Positions 52,278 through 60,692 of a stretch of DNA of 64,000 nt are shown here, piece after piece. The translations under genes were made by a program, and so were the position numbers. The notes beneath the pieces are model-generated. The model was not told the origin of the DNA. It ran no database searches and worked only from the letters and a program-made list of their open reading frames with translations. Within the stretch, counting starts at the first letter, position 1, and every line of letters starts with the position of its first letter. The stretch spans positions 558,001 to 622,000 of the forward strand of contig NZ_FNCF01000003.1 of the NCBI RefSeq assembly GCF_900100695.1. Reading direction: 5' to 3'. The DNA is from Klenkia brasiliensis. Lineage in GTDB: Bacteria; Actinomycetota; Actinomycetes; Mycobacteriales; Geodermatophilaceae.

Positions 52278-52673
52278 TCACCCGACGGGGTGGCGCGACA
52301 GCGACCAGGCGAGCACCCAGACCGACCCGACCGTGAGGACCAGCGCGCCGGGGACGTGCGCGGCCATCTGGTGCGAGCTGCCCAGCGCGGCCTGCACGAA
52401 GCTCGCCGCGAAGACGGCGACCGCCACCACCGAGGGCCACAGCGGGCCCGCGGTCCGCTGCCGCAGCCAGAGGGCGGCGGCCGCGGCGGCGAGGGCGACG
52501 ACGTGCAGCGCGATCGCGCCCACGGCGTGCAGGTCGTCGGAGGCAGCCCCGCCGAGCAGCTGGCCGGCGGTGACGAACTGCCAGGCCAGCACCAGCACGG
52601 TCGCGGCAGCGGCGACCCGCAGCGCGAGCAGCGGCGTGGCGGTGCCCGGCCGGGTCGCGGTCCGCTCAGTCAT
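52278..52673 (-). CDS. Four-helix membrane protein of unknown function
   Basis: A 131-residue protein with four hydrophobic helices (LLALRVAAAATVLVLAWQFV, LHAVGAIALHVVALAAAAAALWL, WPSVVAVAVFAASFVQAALG, VPGALVLTVGSVWVLAWSL). His in two helices could bind haem or metal as in small cytochrome b-like proteins, but there is no clear pair. It starts with ATG 52673 inside the previous gene (8-base overlap), so both are translated together. It is 36 bases upstream of the response-regulator start. Confidence 0.7.
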   Translation of the reverse strand: MTERTATRPGTATPLLALRVAAAATVLVLAWQFVTAGQLLGGAASDDLHAVGAIALHVVALAAAAAALWLRQRTAGPLWPSVVAVAVFAASFVQAALGSSHQMAAHVPGALVLTVGSVWVLAWSLSRHPVG

Positions 52674-53325
52674 CGGACCCGTGCCCGCCCGAGCCGGAGT
52701 CGTCGGACCCGGAGTCGTCCGAACCGTGCCCACCCGATCCGCGGCCGCTGGAGTCGTCGGACCCGGAGTCGTCGGAGCCGCGGCCGCCGTGGTCGTCCGG
52801 GGTCACCTCCGCGGTGGTCGTGGCGGTGGTCGGGGCGGGCCGGGTGGACGGCGCGGGGGTCACGGCCGGCCGGTCGTCGTCCCCGCCGCGGTCGTCGCTG
52901 CCGTCGTCGTCCCCGCCCTCGGCGACGGAGAAGACCGGGCCGCCGGGGCCGCAGGTGGCGGTGACGTGGATCCGGCGGTCCCCGCCCTTCAGTTCCACCG
53001 CCCCGGCGGTCGAGGAGTCGTCGACCTCCCAGCCGGGGGCCGGCGCGCTGCCCAGCTGCAGCTCGCCGCCGACGCAGGAGCCGTAGACCGTGCCGCCGTC
53101 GGTGACGTACTGGCCGGTGAGGGCGGCCGGCGGCGTGACCTGCGGCGAGGAGGACGTCGTCGAGGGGCTGCTCGTCGACGGCGTGACCGCGGCGGTGGGC
53201 AGGGCGGTGGCGGCCGAGGCCGGCACCGGGTCGGCGTCGAGCAGGCCGACGGCGAAGAACCCGAGGCCGACGGCGGCGGTGGCGGCGCCGGCCCAGGCGG
53301 TGGCGAGGAGAGGTGTGGTTCGCAT
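52666..53325 (-). CDS. Secreted protein with Asp/Ser/His/Gly-rich tail
   Basis: A 219-residue exported protein. The signal or anchor helix is LLATAWAGAATAAVGLGFFAV, then a Ser/Thr/Pro-rich linker, a folded region with two Cys (YGSCVGGELQLG, VTATCGPGGPVFS) and a C-terminal 80-residue acidic tail with repeated GSDDSG and GSGGHG units. Such Asp/His-rich tails can bind divalent metals. I use ATG 53325 (GGAG nine bases upstream). Overlaps the four-helix gene and is upstream of the two-component system, which may respond to what this protein senses. Confidence 0.7.
   Translation of the reverse strand: MRTTPLLATAWAGAATAAVGLGFFAVGLLDADPVPASAATALPTAAVTPSTSSPSTTSSSPQVTPPAALTGQYVTDGGTVYGSCVGGELQLGSAPAPGWEVDDSSTAGAVELKGGDRRIHVTATCGPGGPVFSVAEGGDDDGSDDRGGDDDRPAVTPAPSTRPAPTTATTTAEVTPDDHGGRGSDDSGSDDSSGRGSGGHGSDDSGSDDSGSGGHGSDD
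52669..52795. repeat. Coding tandem repeats in the Asp/Ser/His/Gly tail
   Basis: Two imperfect copies of about 57 bases encode GSDDSGSDDS-x-G-x-GSGGH. Repetition at DNA level suggests recent expansion and possible length variation between strains. Confidence 0.6.
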
Positions 53326-53411
53326 GCGGGTCACTCTCCGGTCGGCGGGCTCAAGGCCAGGTTAAGGCTGTGCTGTCCCTGAGCCCGCGGTGCGGGACCG
53401 CGCCCGAGTGG

Positions 53412-54797
53412 TCACCCGGTGCGCCGCCGACGCCCGGCGGCGACCAGGCACCCGGCGCCCAGGGCGACCAGAGCGCCTCCGGTGCCGGCGAGCAGGCCCG
53501 AGGGCGTCCCGGTCACTGCGAGTGCGGGGCTCGGGGTCCGTGGTCCGGTGGCACCACCGGGGGCGGGGGGCACCGTCCCGACGACGGGTGGACCGGCCGC
53601 CGGGGCGATGACCAGGGAGAGCGCAGCGGTGCTGCTGGATCCCTCGGAGTTGGTGGCCGTGACGGTGAAGGCGGAGGTGCCCGCCGCAGTCGGGGTGCCG
53701 CTCAGCCGACCGTCGGAGCCGAGGACGAGACCGACCGGCAGGCTGCCCGAGGTCACGGTGAAGGTGGGGTCGGGGTACCCGGTGGCGATCAGCTGGTAAC
53801 CGGCGTAGGGGGCGCCTGCCGTGCCGGCGGGTACCGGGCCGGGGGTGCTCACCACGGGCGCTCGTCGCCCCCGTACGGCCACGGCGTGGTCGCTGCCGGC
53901 CCCGAGAGCCGAGATGCCGCTGCGGCCGGCCGCGTCACTGACCTCGCCGGCGTTGTCGCGTCCCCAGGCCGTCAGCGTGCCGTCCAGGTGGAGCGCCACG
54001 GCGAAGGAGTTGCCGGCCGCCACTGCCTCGACGTCGGTCAGCACGGCGGCCCCGGTGACCACCCCGGTCCCGTCCCACCCCCAGGCGCTCACCGTGCCGT
54101 CGGCGTGGAGGGCCAGCCCCTCGACGTACCCGGCAGAGATGGCGACCGCGGGCTGCAGCGACGACGGGACCGCTGTCTGACCGTAGGTGTTGTCGCCCCA
54201 GGCCACGACCGAACCGTCATCGCGGAGGGCCATCGACCAGCGGAAGCCGGCCGAGATCGCGGTCACCCCGGCCAGGGACGGCGGGACCGCCGTCTGACCG
54301 TAGGTGTTGTCGCCCCACGCCACCACGGTGCCGTCGGACCGCAGTGCCAAGGAGTGGTCGACACCGGCCGCGATGGCCGTCACCCCGGACAGGGACGACG
54401 GGACGGTCGACTGGCCCGCCGAGTTCCAGCCCCACGCGATGACCGTGCCGTCGGAGCGCAACGCCATCGAGTGGCTGCCACCGGCCGCGATCGCGACGAC
54501 CCCGACCGCCGACGCCGGAACCGTCGACTGACCCGACCCGTCGTTGCCCCAGGCGACCACCGTGCCGTCGGAGCGCAACGCCAACGAGTGCGCGCCACCG
54601 CCTGCCACGGCGACGGCGTCGGTCAGGCTCGGCGGCGACGCCTGGCCCGCGGAAGACTCGCCCCACGCCTCGACCGGACCCGGCGCGGCGGCCACCGGTA
54701 CCCCGACGGGGGCGGCCGAAGCCGAGCCCGGGACGAGCCCCCACGCGGCTGCGAGGACGACCAGCACGACCACGACCCGACCACTACGGCCCACCAC
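53412..54797 (-). CDS. RCC1-repeat surface protein with LAVTG sortase signal
   Basis: A 461-residue exported protein. Signal peptide VVVVLVVLAAAWGLVPGSASA; residues 40-310 are about seven RCC1-like blades repeating G-x-H-S-x-ALRSDGTVVAWG; residues 315-400 form an Ig-like putative domain (PDPTFTVTSGSLPVGLVL, LSGTPTAAGTSAFTVTATN). The tail LAVTG, hydrophobic stretch and RRRR is a cell-wall sorting signal; LAxTG is preferred by class E sortases of high-GC actinobacteria. It should be covalently attached to peptidoglycan as an adhesive or binding beta-propeller. Start is one of two adjacent GTG codons (54797/54794). Confidence 0.85.
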   Translation of the reverse strand: MVGRSGRVVVVLVVLAAAWGLVPGSASAAPVGVPVAAAPGPVEAWGESSAGQASPPSLTDAVAVAGGGAHSLALRSDGTVVAWGNDGSGQSTVPASAVGVVAIAAGGSHSMALRSDGTVIAWGWNSAGQSTVPSSLSGVTAIAAGVDHSLALRSDGTVVAWGDNTYGQTAVPPSLAGVTAISAGFRWSMALRDDGSVVAWGDNTYGQTAVPSSLQPAVAISAGYVEGLALHADGTVSAWGWDGTGVVTGAAVLTDVEAVAAGNSFAVALHLDGTLTAWGRDNAGEVSDAAGRSGISALGAGSDHAVAVRGRRAPVVSTPGPVPAGTAGAPYAGYQLIATGYPDPTFTVTSGSLPVGLVLGSDGRLSGTPTAAGTSAFTVTATNSEGSSSTAALSLVIAPAAGPPVVGTVPPAPGGATGPRTPSPALAVTGTPSGLLAGTGGALVALGAGCLVAAGRRRRTG

Positions 54798-54813
54798 GCA
54801 CCCCGGTTCCTGA

Positions 54814-54848
54814 ACTGCCGATTACCGTTCCTGGTCCTCATCGGCAGT
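54814..54848 (-). terminator. Inverted repeat downstream of the LLM gene
   Basis: ACTGCCGAT (54814-54822) and ATCGGCAGT (54840-54848) are perfect 9-bp arms around a 17-nt loop, placed just after the LLM stop and before the RCC1 start on the minus strand. It may end the LLM transcript or serve as an operator for the RCC1 gene. Confidence 0.45.
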
Positions 54849-54859
54849 GCGGACACCGA

Positions 54860-55867
54860 TCAGGGGCTGGGGGCCCAGCCCAGTGCCGGGCCCAACCGGG
54901 TAGCCATGTCGGTGAGGATCTGCACGTAGTCCTCGTGCTCGAAGCTGAACGGCAGCGCGAAGGCGACCTCAATGACCTGCCGGAAGCCGGCGTGGGCGTG
55001 CAGCTGCTCGGCGATCTGCTCCGACGTGCCCACGACGTCCGGGGCGAACAGCAGCTTGCCCGGGCCCTGCGGCTCCCGGGTGCGCGGCAGCCGGGCGGCG
55101 GCGTAGGCCTCGTACTTCTCCCGCTGCGCGGGCGTGGCGGTGTCGGTCGGGATGACCACCAGGCCCTGGGACACCCGGCCGCCGGGGTTGGCCTCGCAGT
55201 AGGCGGCGATCTGCTCGCCCTGGACGGCGGCGAAGTCGGCGCGGTCGGCGCCGGTGACCACGCTGGAGGTGAGCAGGTTCAGGCCCTGCTCGGCGGCCCA
55301 GGCGGCCGAGCGCAGGCTGCCGGCGCCGTACCAGACCCGGTCGCGCAGGCCGGGGCTGTGCGGCTGCACCCGGTCGGAGAAGACCTCGATGCCGTGGGTG
55401 CCGGCGGTGGCCACGGACTCGCCGCCGACCGCGCGCAGGAAGCGGTGCACCCGCTCGTAGGTGAAGTCCTCGACGTCGGCGGTGTCGGGGTACAGCAGGT
55501 CCTTGACGTCATCCCACCGCATGGGCTGCCCGACGCTGATGCCCGGGTTGATCCGCCCGCCCGACAGCAGGTCGACCGTGGCCAGGTCCTCGGCCAGCCG
55601 CACCGGGTTCTCCCACGCCAGCGGGGTCACCGCCGTCCCCAGCTCGATGCGCGAGGTGCGCTGGGACGCCGCCGCCATGATCGCGACGGGGCTCGAGACG
55701 CCGTACTGCAGGTGCCGGTGGCGCAGCCAGGCGGAGTCGAACCCGAGCTCCTCGCCGAGCTGGATCTGGGTCAGCAGCGCCTCCATCCCCGGTCGTGGGT
55801 CGGCGCCGTCGAAGACGCCGATGGTGAGGAAGCCGAGCTTCTGCAGGGGCACGTCAGCGGTGGGCAC
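54860..55867 (-). CDS. LLM class flavin-dependent oxidoreductase
   Basis: A 335-residue luciferase-like enzyme, distinct in sequence from the LLM at 30086-31075. It opens KLGFLTIGVFDGADPRPGMEALLTQI and has FDSAWLRHRHLQYGVSSPVAIMAAASQRTSRIELGTAVTPL (normal family variation) and NPGISVGQP. Cofactor may be FMNH2 or F420H2; substrate unknown. GTG 55867 is the start. It is preceded on the same strand by the gntR terminator. Confidence 0.87.
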   Translation of the reverse strand: MPTADVPLQKLGFLTIGVFDGADPRPGMEALLTQIQLGEELGFDSAWLRHRHLQYGVSSPVAIMAAASQRTSRIELGTAVTPLAWENPVRLAEDLATVDLLSGGRINPGISVGQPMRWDDVKDLLYPDTADVEDFTYERVHRFLRAVGGESVATAGTHGIEVFSDRVQPHSPGLRDRVWYGAGSLRSAAWAAEQGLNLLTSSVVTGADRADFAAVQGEQIAAYCEANPGGRVSQGLVVIPTDTATPAQREKYEAYAAARLPRTREPQGPGKLLFAPDVVGTSEQIAEQLHAHAGFRQVIEVAFALPFSFEHEDYVQILTDMATRLGPALGWAPSP

Positions 55868-55926
55868 GCCCCGGTGAACCCCCGCGGGGCCCGCGACGTT
55901 CCCGCACCGGACCTCCGGCGCCTCGT

Positions 55927-55962
55927 CGAGGACCCCGTACGCCTCCGCGTGCGGGGTCCTCG
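55927..55962. terminator. 16-bp hairpin downstream of gntR
   Basis: Arms 55927-55942 and 55947-55962 pair with one G-T wobble around CTCC. It is placed to stop minus-strand transcription before the LLM gene. Confidence 0.65.
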
Positions 55963-55999
55963 CGCATCGAGCGGCCGGTGGCAGAGGGCTCGGGGCCCA

Positions 56000-56185
56000 T
56001 CAGGTCAGCGAGCCCACCGGCGCGCCGTGTGCGACCGGAGTTGCCGACGGCGCCGTGCCGGCCAAGGCGAGGATCCCCGCGACCACGCACTGATCGACCA
56101 CGCGGCGGAGGGTCCTCCGCCGTCCGCCCCGGCTCCCGGCACCTGATCGCCCTGACGGCATCGACTGCACGACTGTGGTGGTCAT
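56000..56185 (-). CDS. Possible small exported peptide, 61 residues
   Basis: An open frame from ATG 56185 with a twin-arginine-like basic stretch followed by VVDQCVVAGILALAGTAPSA, resembling a signal peptide. The ribosome-binding site is weak and the remainder is short. It may be spurious. It sits in the 471-bp gap between the LLM and gntR genes; the rest of that gap holds the hairpins listed and no other gene that I can support. Confidence 0.25.
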   Translation of the reverse strand: MTTTVVQSMPSGRSGAGSRGGRRRTLRRVVDQCVVAGILALAGTAPSATPVAHGAPVGSLT

Positions 56186-56213
56186 CGGGATCCGTTGACC
56201 ACCACAGCAGTGC
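56167..56213. repeat. Interrupted 16-bp inverted repeat
   Basis: CTGTGGTGGTCA (56173-56184) is the exact reverse complement of 56196-56207, and GCAC/GTGC four-base arms lie two bases further out on each side. The spacer is 11 bases. It could be an operator or a remnant of mobile-element ends. Confidence 0.5.
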
Positions 56214-56338
56214 GCTCGCGGCGTCCAACGGCTGTCGAGTGTGCAGCGAGCGCCGTCGACGGCGTATCCGCAGGGCCGCAGCTGCACAGTCGACGCCCGG
56301 GCAGCCGCGGCCGCCTCCCGCTCGCGCCCCGGGCGGGG

Positions 56339-57094
56339 TCAGTCGGTGATGGAGGCACGGAAGCGGTAGCGGTCACCGCGGAAGACCTGGGTGGTCCACT
56401 CCAGCGCCCGGCCCTGCTGGTTGTAGGTCAGCTGGTCGGCCACCAGCATCGGGACCTCGCCCTCGATCTCCAGCAGCGCCCGCTCCTCGTCGGTGGCGTA
56501 GCGCGCCTCGACCGAGTAGTCGGCCACCCGGGGCAGCTGGGGCGGGTCGTTGTCGCGCAGGACGGCGTACAGCGACGCGGCGTGGAAGTCGGTGGTCGCC
56601 AGCGCCGGGCACAGGGCCAGCGGCAGCCGGTTGTGCTCCACGGCCACCACCACGTCGTCCAGGAAGCGCAGCCGGCGCATCTCGAACAGCGGCGCGCCCG
56701 GTGCGATCTGCAGCCGGTCCGCCTCGGCCACGGTGGCCGCCCGGGTGACCTGGCGCAGCACGGCGCTGCGGGCGGTCAGGCCGCGCTCGGCGGCGTAGTC
56801 GGCGAACCCCTGCACGGTGTGGCCGACGTCCTCCCCGACCGGTCCGGTGTCGACCTCGACCTGCCAGCCGCGGGCCGGGGTGACCGACAGCAGACCACGC
56901 TCGGCGAGCCCGGCCAGGGCGCTGCGCACCGTCACCCGGCTGACCCGGTAGCGGTCGGCGAGCACGCGCTCACTGGGCAGCCGGTCGCCTGACCTGGCCC
57001 GACCGGCGACCAGGTCGGACCACAGCCGGTCCGCGGTCTGCTGCGGCAGCGTGCGACCGCGACGGATCAGGTCGGCCCCGGCTGCACGGTCCAT
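56339..57094 (-). CDS. GntR/UTRA family regulator (NagR/DasR/AgaR-like)
   Basis: A 251-residue HutC-subfamily repressor. Winged HTH at residues 15-85 (QTADRLWSDLVAGRARSGDRLPSERVLADRYRVSRVTVRSALAGLAERGLL), UTRA effector domain at 100-250 with FEMRRLRFLDDVVVAVEHNRLP and RALEWTTQVFRGDRYRF. This subfamily usually senses phosphorylated amino sugars. ATG 57094 has no Shine-Dalgarno sequence, so the transcript may be leaderless. It diverges from the kbaZ-agaS-kinase-permease-kbaY operon and probably represses it through the tandem repeat at 57092-57113. Confidence 0.9.
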   Translation of the reverse strand: MDRAAGADLIRRGRTLPQQTADRLWSDLVAGRARSGDRLPSERVLADRYRVSRVTVRSALAGLAERGLLSVTPARGWQVEVDTGPVGEDVGHTVQGFADYAAERGLTARSAVLRQVTRAATVAEADRLQIAPGAPLFEMRRLRFLDDVVVAVEHNRLPLALCPALATTDFHAASLYAVLRDNDPPQLPRVADYSVEARYATDEERALLEIEGEVPMLVADQLTYNQQGRALEWTTQVFRGDRYRFRASITD

Positions 57095-57113
57095 ACCAGT
57101 TTCATACCAGTTG
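57092..57113. promoter_or_regulatory. Tandem operator half-sites at the gntR start
   Basis: CATACCAGTTT and CATACCAGTTG are 11-base direct repeats. On the minus strand each carries ACTGGT, the half-site of DasR/NagR-type operators. One copy contains the gntR start codon, giving autorepression; the other is about 40 bases from the kbaZ start. Confidence 0.6.
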
Positions 57114-57154
57114 GGCCAGGATGAGTCCAGTGCATCCGCCCTAGCGTCGGCTCC

Positions 57155-58498
57155 GTGATCGACACCACGTCCCCCACCACGGCCGCCGTCCTCGACGACC
57201 TCGTGCGCGCACAGCACGGCGGGGACGTCCGCGGCATCACCTCCGTCTGCTCCTCCCACCCGTGGGTGCTCGAGGCCGCGCTGCGGCAGGCCGTCGAGGA
57301 CGACACCGTCGTGCTGGTCGAGGCCACCTCGAACCAGGTCGACCAGCACGGCGGATACACCGGCATGCGGCCGGCCGACTTCCGCGACGCCGTCCTCGAC
57401 CTCGCCGACACCTGCGGCCTGCCCCGCACCCGGGTGCTGCTGGGCGGTGACCACCTCGGCACCAACCGTTGGCGCTCGTCGGCCCCGGCCGACGCCATGG
57501 CGCAGGCCCGCGACCTGGTCGCCGCCTACGTCCGGGCCGGCTTCACCAAGATCCACCTGGACTGCTCCTACCCGTGCGCCGGGGACCCCTCGCCCCTGAC
57601 CGACGAGCTGGTGTCCGAGCGGGCCGCCGACCTGCTCGCGGTCGCCGAGGCCACCGCCGCCGAGGTGGGCGCGGCGGGCGCGCTGCGCTACGTCGTCGGC
57701 ACCGAGGTCCCGGTGCCGGGCGGGGCCGACCACGAGCTGCACGACCTCCGGCCCACCGACGCCGACGCCGCCCGGGCCACCCTCGCCGCGCACCGCGCCG
57801 CGTTCGCCGCCCGCGGCCTGGACCACGTCTGGCCGCAGGTCATGGCGCTGGTCGTGCAGCCGGGCGTGGAGTTCGACGCCCTGCAGGTCGTGGACTACCG
57901 CAGCGACCGGACGGCGGCGCTGCGCGAGGTGCTCGCCGACGAGCCGGCCATGGTCTTCGAGGCGCACTCCACCGACTACCAGACCGTCGAGGCGCTGGGC
58001 GCGCTCGTCGCCGACCACTGGGCCGTGCTCAAGGTCGGCCCGTGGTTGACGTTCGCGATGCGCGAGGCGCTCTTCGCGCTCAGCGAGGTGGAGCGCGAGC
58101 TGGTGCCCGCCGCCGACCAGGCCCGCCTCCCCGACGTCCTCGAGCAGGTGATGCTCGAGGCGCCCGGCCACTGGCGCGGCTACTACGACGGCGACGAGGC
58201 CGCCCAGCACCTGGCCCGCCGCTACTCCTACAGCGACCGCGCCCGCTACTACTGGCCCGACCCCCGCGTCGAGGCCGCGACCGAGCAGCTGATGACCAAC
58301 CTGCGCGAGCGCACGGTCCCGCTCCCCCTGCTGTCGGCCCACCTGCCCGTGCAGCACGCCCGCGTACGCGCCGGCCGGCTGTCGGCCGACCCCGCCGCCC
58401 TGGTCGTGGACGCCGTGCAGGACGTGCTCCGCGGCTACGCCGTCGCCTGCCGCACCCGCACCACCGAGAACTCCGCCGACATCGAGGAGACCCGATGA
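57155..58498 (+). CDS. kbaZ: Tagatose-1,6-bisphosphate aldolase subunit KbaZ/GatZ-like
   Basis: A 447-residue protein of the GatZ/KbaZ family, the non-catalytic partner that stabilises class II tagatose-bisphosphate aldolase. Recognisable blocks are GGDVRGITSVCSSHPWVLEAAL, EATSNQVDQHGGYTGMRP, LLGGDHLGTNRW and FTKIHLDCSYPCAGD, and the C-terminal HWRGYYDG plus RYYWPDPRV. It starts with GTG 57155, apparently with almost no leader (TAGCGT is about 13 bases upstream). It opens the operon whose last gene is the catalytic KbaY-like aldolase. Confidence 0.92.
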   Translation: MIDTTSPTTAAVLDDLVRAQHGGDVRGITSVCSSHPWVLEAALRQAVEDDTVVLVEATSNQVDQHGGYTGMRPADFRDAVLDLADTCGLPRTRVLLGGDHLGTNRWRSSAPADAMAQARDLVAAYVRAGFTKIHLDCSYPCAGDPSPLTDELVSERAADLLAVAEATAAEVGAAGALRYVVGTEVPVPGGADHELHDLRPTDADAARATLAAHRAAFAARGLDHVWPQVMALVVQPGVEFDALQVVDYRSDRTAALREVLADEPAMVFEAHSTDYQTVEALGALVADHWAVLKVGPWLTFAMREALFALSEVERELVPAADQARLPDVLEQVMLEAPGHWRGYYDGDEAAQHLARRYSYSDRARYYWPDPRVEAATEQLMTNLRERTVPLPLLSAHLPVQHARVRAGRLSADPAALVVDAVQDVLRGYAVACRTRTTENSADIEETR

Positions 58499-59655
58499 CC
58501 ACCGTGCTCGACACCCTGCCCGACCTGGAGTCGGCCGGCGCCGGCGCCACCGCCCGCGAGATTGCGCAGCAGCCCGAGCTGTGGGCCGCCGTGGCCGGCA
58601 TCGTGGCCGACCGCCGCGCCGAGCTCGACGCCTTCCTCCGCCCCCTGCTGGCCCGCCCCGACCTGCGCATCGTGCTCACCGGTGCGGGCACCTCGGCCTT
58701 TGCCGGCCAGGTCGTCGCCCCCGCGCTGTCCCGCCGCCTGCACCGGGTCGTCGAGGCGGTCGCCACCACCGACATCGTGTCGGCGCCGCGCGAGTGCTTC
58801 GCCGCCGACGTCCCGACCCTGCTGGTGTCCTTCGCGCGCTCGGGCGACAGCCCGGAATCCGTCGCCGCCACGCAGCTGGCCGACCAGTGCCTCACCGAGG
58901 TGCACCACCTGGTCGTCACCTGCAACGCCGAGGGCCGGCTGGCTCGCGACCACGCCGCCGCGGTCCGCTCGCTGGTGCTGGGCATGCCGGCCGCGTCCAA
59001 CGACCGCGGCTTCGCGATGACCTCCAGCTTCACCTGCATGGTGCTGGGCACCTGGCTGGCGCTGGCCGGCGACCTGCCCGGGGACGGCGTGGACCGCCTC
59101 GTGTCCGCCGGCCGGCAGGTGGTGGCGCAGGCCGGACCGGTCGCCGACGCACTGGCCGCGACCGGCCCGCGCTCGGTGGTCTACCTGGGCAGCGGCTCGC
59201 TGAAGGGCCTGGCCGAGGAGTCCGCCCTCAAGCTGCTGGAGCTGACCACCGGCGCGATCACCGTGACCTCGGACAGCCCGCTGGGCTTCCGGCACGGCCC
59301 CAAGGCGGTGCTCGACGCCCGCACCGTCGTGGTGGTCTTCCTGTCCACCGACCGGCACACCCGCGCCTACGACCTCGACCTGGTCCGCGAGCTGCGGGCG
59401 CAGCTGGGCGCCGGCCAGGTGCACGTGGTGGACGGCGACGACGTCCCCGACCCCACGACGCCGGGGCCGCGGTTCGCCGTCCCCGGGGTGACCGACCTCG
59501 GCGACGTCCTGCTGGCCGTGGCCGCTGCCCCCGTGCCCCAGCTGATCGGGCTGGCCTGCTCGCTGGCCGAGGGCCGGACGCCGGACAACCCCTTCCCCGA
59601 CGGCGAGGTCAACCGCGTCGTGCAGGGCGTGACCGTGCACCCGCTCGCCGACTGA
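58495..59655 (+). CDS. agaS: SIS-domain aldose/ketose isomerase or deaminase (AgaS-like)
   Basis: A 386-residue double-SIS protein. First SIS domain carries VLTGAGTSAFAGQVVAP and VSFARSGDSPESVAA; the second carries VYLGSGSLKGLAEESALKLLELT and SPLGFRHGPKAVLD. This matches AgaS, which converts galactosamine-6-phosphate to tagatose-6-phosphate with release of ammonia. The ATG overlaps the kbaZ stop by four bases (ATGA). In context it is the deamination and isomerisation step between the kinase and the aldolase. Confidence 0.92.
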   Translation: MTTVLDTLPDLESAGAGATAREIAQQPELWAAVAGIVADRRAELDAFLRPLLARPDLRIVLTGAGTSAFAGQVVAPALSRRLHRVVEAVATTDIVSAPRECFAADVPTLLVSFARSGDSPESVAATQLADQCLTEVHHLVVTCNAEGRLARDHAAAVRSLVLGMPAASNDRGFAMTSSFTCMVLGTWLALAGDLPGDGVDRLVSAGRQVVAQAGPVADALAATGPRSVVYLGSGSLKGLAEESALKLLELTTGAITVTSDSPLGFRHGPKAVLDARTVVVVFLSTDRHTRAYDLDLVRELRAQLGAGQVHVVDGDDVPDPTTPGPRFAVPGVTDLGDVLLAVAAAPVPQLIGLACSLAEGRTPDNPFPDGEVNRVVQGVTVHPLAD

Positions 59656-59704
59656 CCCCAGCCCCACCCACGGGCGACGACGACGTCGCCGGAGAGGAGG
59701 CACC

Positions 59705-60682
59705 GTGTTCCTCGGTGTCGACGGAGGCGGTACCAAGACCGCCCTGTGCCTGGTGGACGGGACCGGACAGGTCCTGGCCCGCCGCACCGCGCCGTCCATC
59801 TACTACTTCGCGACCGGCCTGGCGCTGGTCGGCGAGGTGCTGATCCCCGCCGTCGCGCAGGTGTGCGCCGACGCCGGGGCCACCCCGGTCGACGTCGAGT
59901 TCGCCTTCTTCGGGATGCCCGGCTACGGCGAGGCCAGCGGCGACGTGCCCGCGCTGGACGCCGCGCCGGCCGTCGTCCTCGGGCACGACCGGTACCGCTG
60001 CGACAACGACATGGTCGCCGGCTGGGCGGGTTCGCTGGGCGCGGTCGACGGCGTCAACGTCATCAGCGGCACCGGGTCGATGACCTACGGCGAGCGGCTC
60101 GGCCGCGGCGCCCGGGTCGGCGGGTGGGGCGAGCTGTTCGGCGACGAGGGCTCCGCGTACTGGATCGCCCGCGAGGGCCTGGCCGCCTTCTCCCGGATGG
60201 CGGACGGCCGCACCGAGCCGGGTCCGCTGCTGGACCAGCTGCGCGAGCACCTGGGGCTGACCGCCGACCTGGACCTGGTCGACGTCGTCCTCAACCGGTG
60301 GCACGGCGACCGCGGCAAGATCGCCGCGCTGTGCCGGCCGGTGGTCGCCGCGGCCGACGCCGGCGACCGGGTCTGCCTCGGCATCGTCGAGCAGGCCGGT
60401 GCCGAGCTCGCGCTGCTGGTGTCGGCGACCCGGTTCCGGCTGGGCTGGCCCGCCGACGAACCGATGCCGGTCTCCTACTCCGGCGGGGCGCTGAACGCCG
60501 AGCTGCTGCTCACCGCCTTCTCGCGGCGGTTGGCCGACCTCGGCGACCCGATCGAGCTGCGCCGTCCGCTGCTCGCCCCCGATCTCGGCGCTGCGCTGCA
60601 CGCCGCCCGGTTGGCCGGCCACCCGGTCGACCCGGACGCCGTGTCGCGGCTGTCCACCCACCCCACCACCGCAGTTGCCTGA
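59705..60682 (+). CDS. BadF/NAGK-type sugar kinase
   Basis: A 325-residue ASKHA-fold kinase. Phosphate 1 motif VFLGVDGGGTKTALCLVD at the N-terminus, phosphate 2 VNVISGTGSMTYG, and adenosine region GWGELFGDEGSAYWIAREGL as in N-acetylglucosamine kinase. It phosphorylates an amino sugar with ATP. GTG 59705 follows GAGAGGAGG. Its presence, with no PTS components in the operon, implies that the sugar enters unphosphorylated and is phosphorylated here. Confidence 0.88.
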   Translation: MFLGVDGGGTKTALCLVDGTGQVLARRTAPSIYYFATGLALVGEVLIPAVAQVCADAGATPVDVEFAFFGMPGYGEASGDVPALDAAPAVVLGHDRYRCDNDMVAGWAGSLGAVDGVNVISGTGSMTYGERLGRGARVGGWGELFGDEGSAYWIAREGLAAFSRMADGRTEPGPLLDQLREHLGLTADLDLVDVVLNRWHGDRGKIAALCRPVVAAADAGDRVCLGIVEQAGAELALLVSATRFRLGWPADEPMPVSYSGGALNAELLLTAFSRRLADLGDPIELRRPLLAPDLGAALHAARLAGHPVDPDAVSRLSTHPTTAVA

Positions 60683-60692
60683 GGAGACACCG

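Noticed and set aside
52669-52795. Tandem repeats considered as a possible regulatory repeat array
   Set aside because: They are in frame and encode the Asp/Ser/His/Gly tail of the exported protein.
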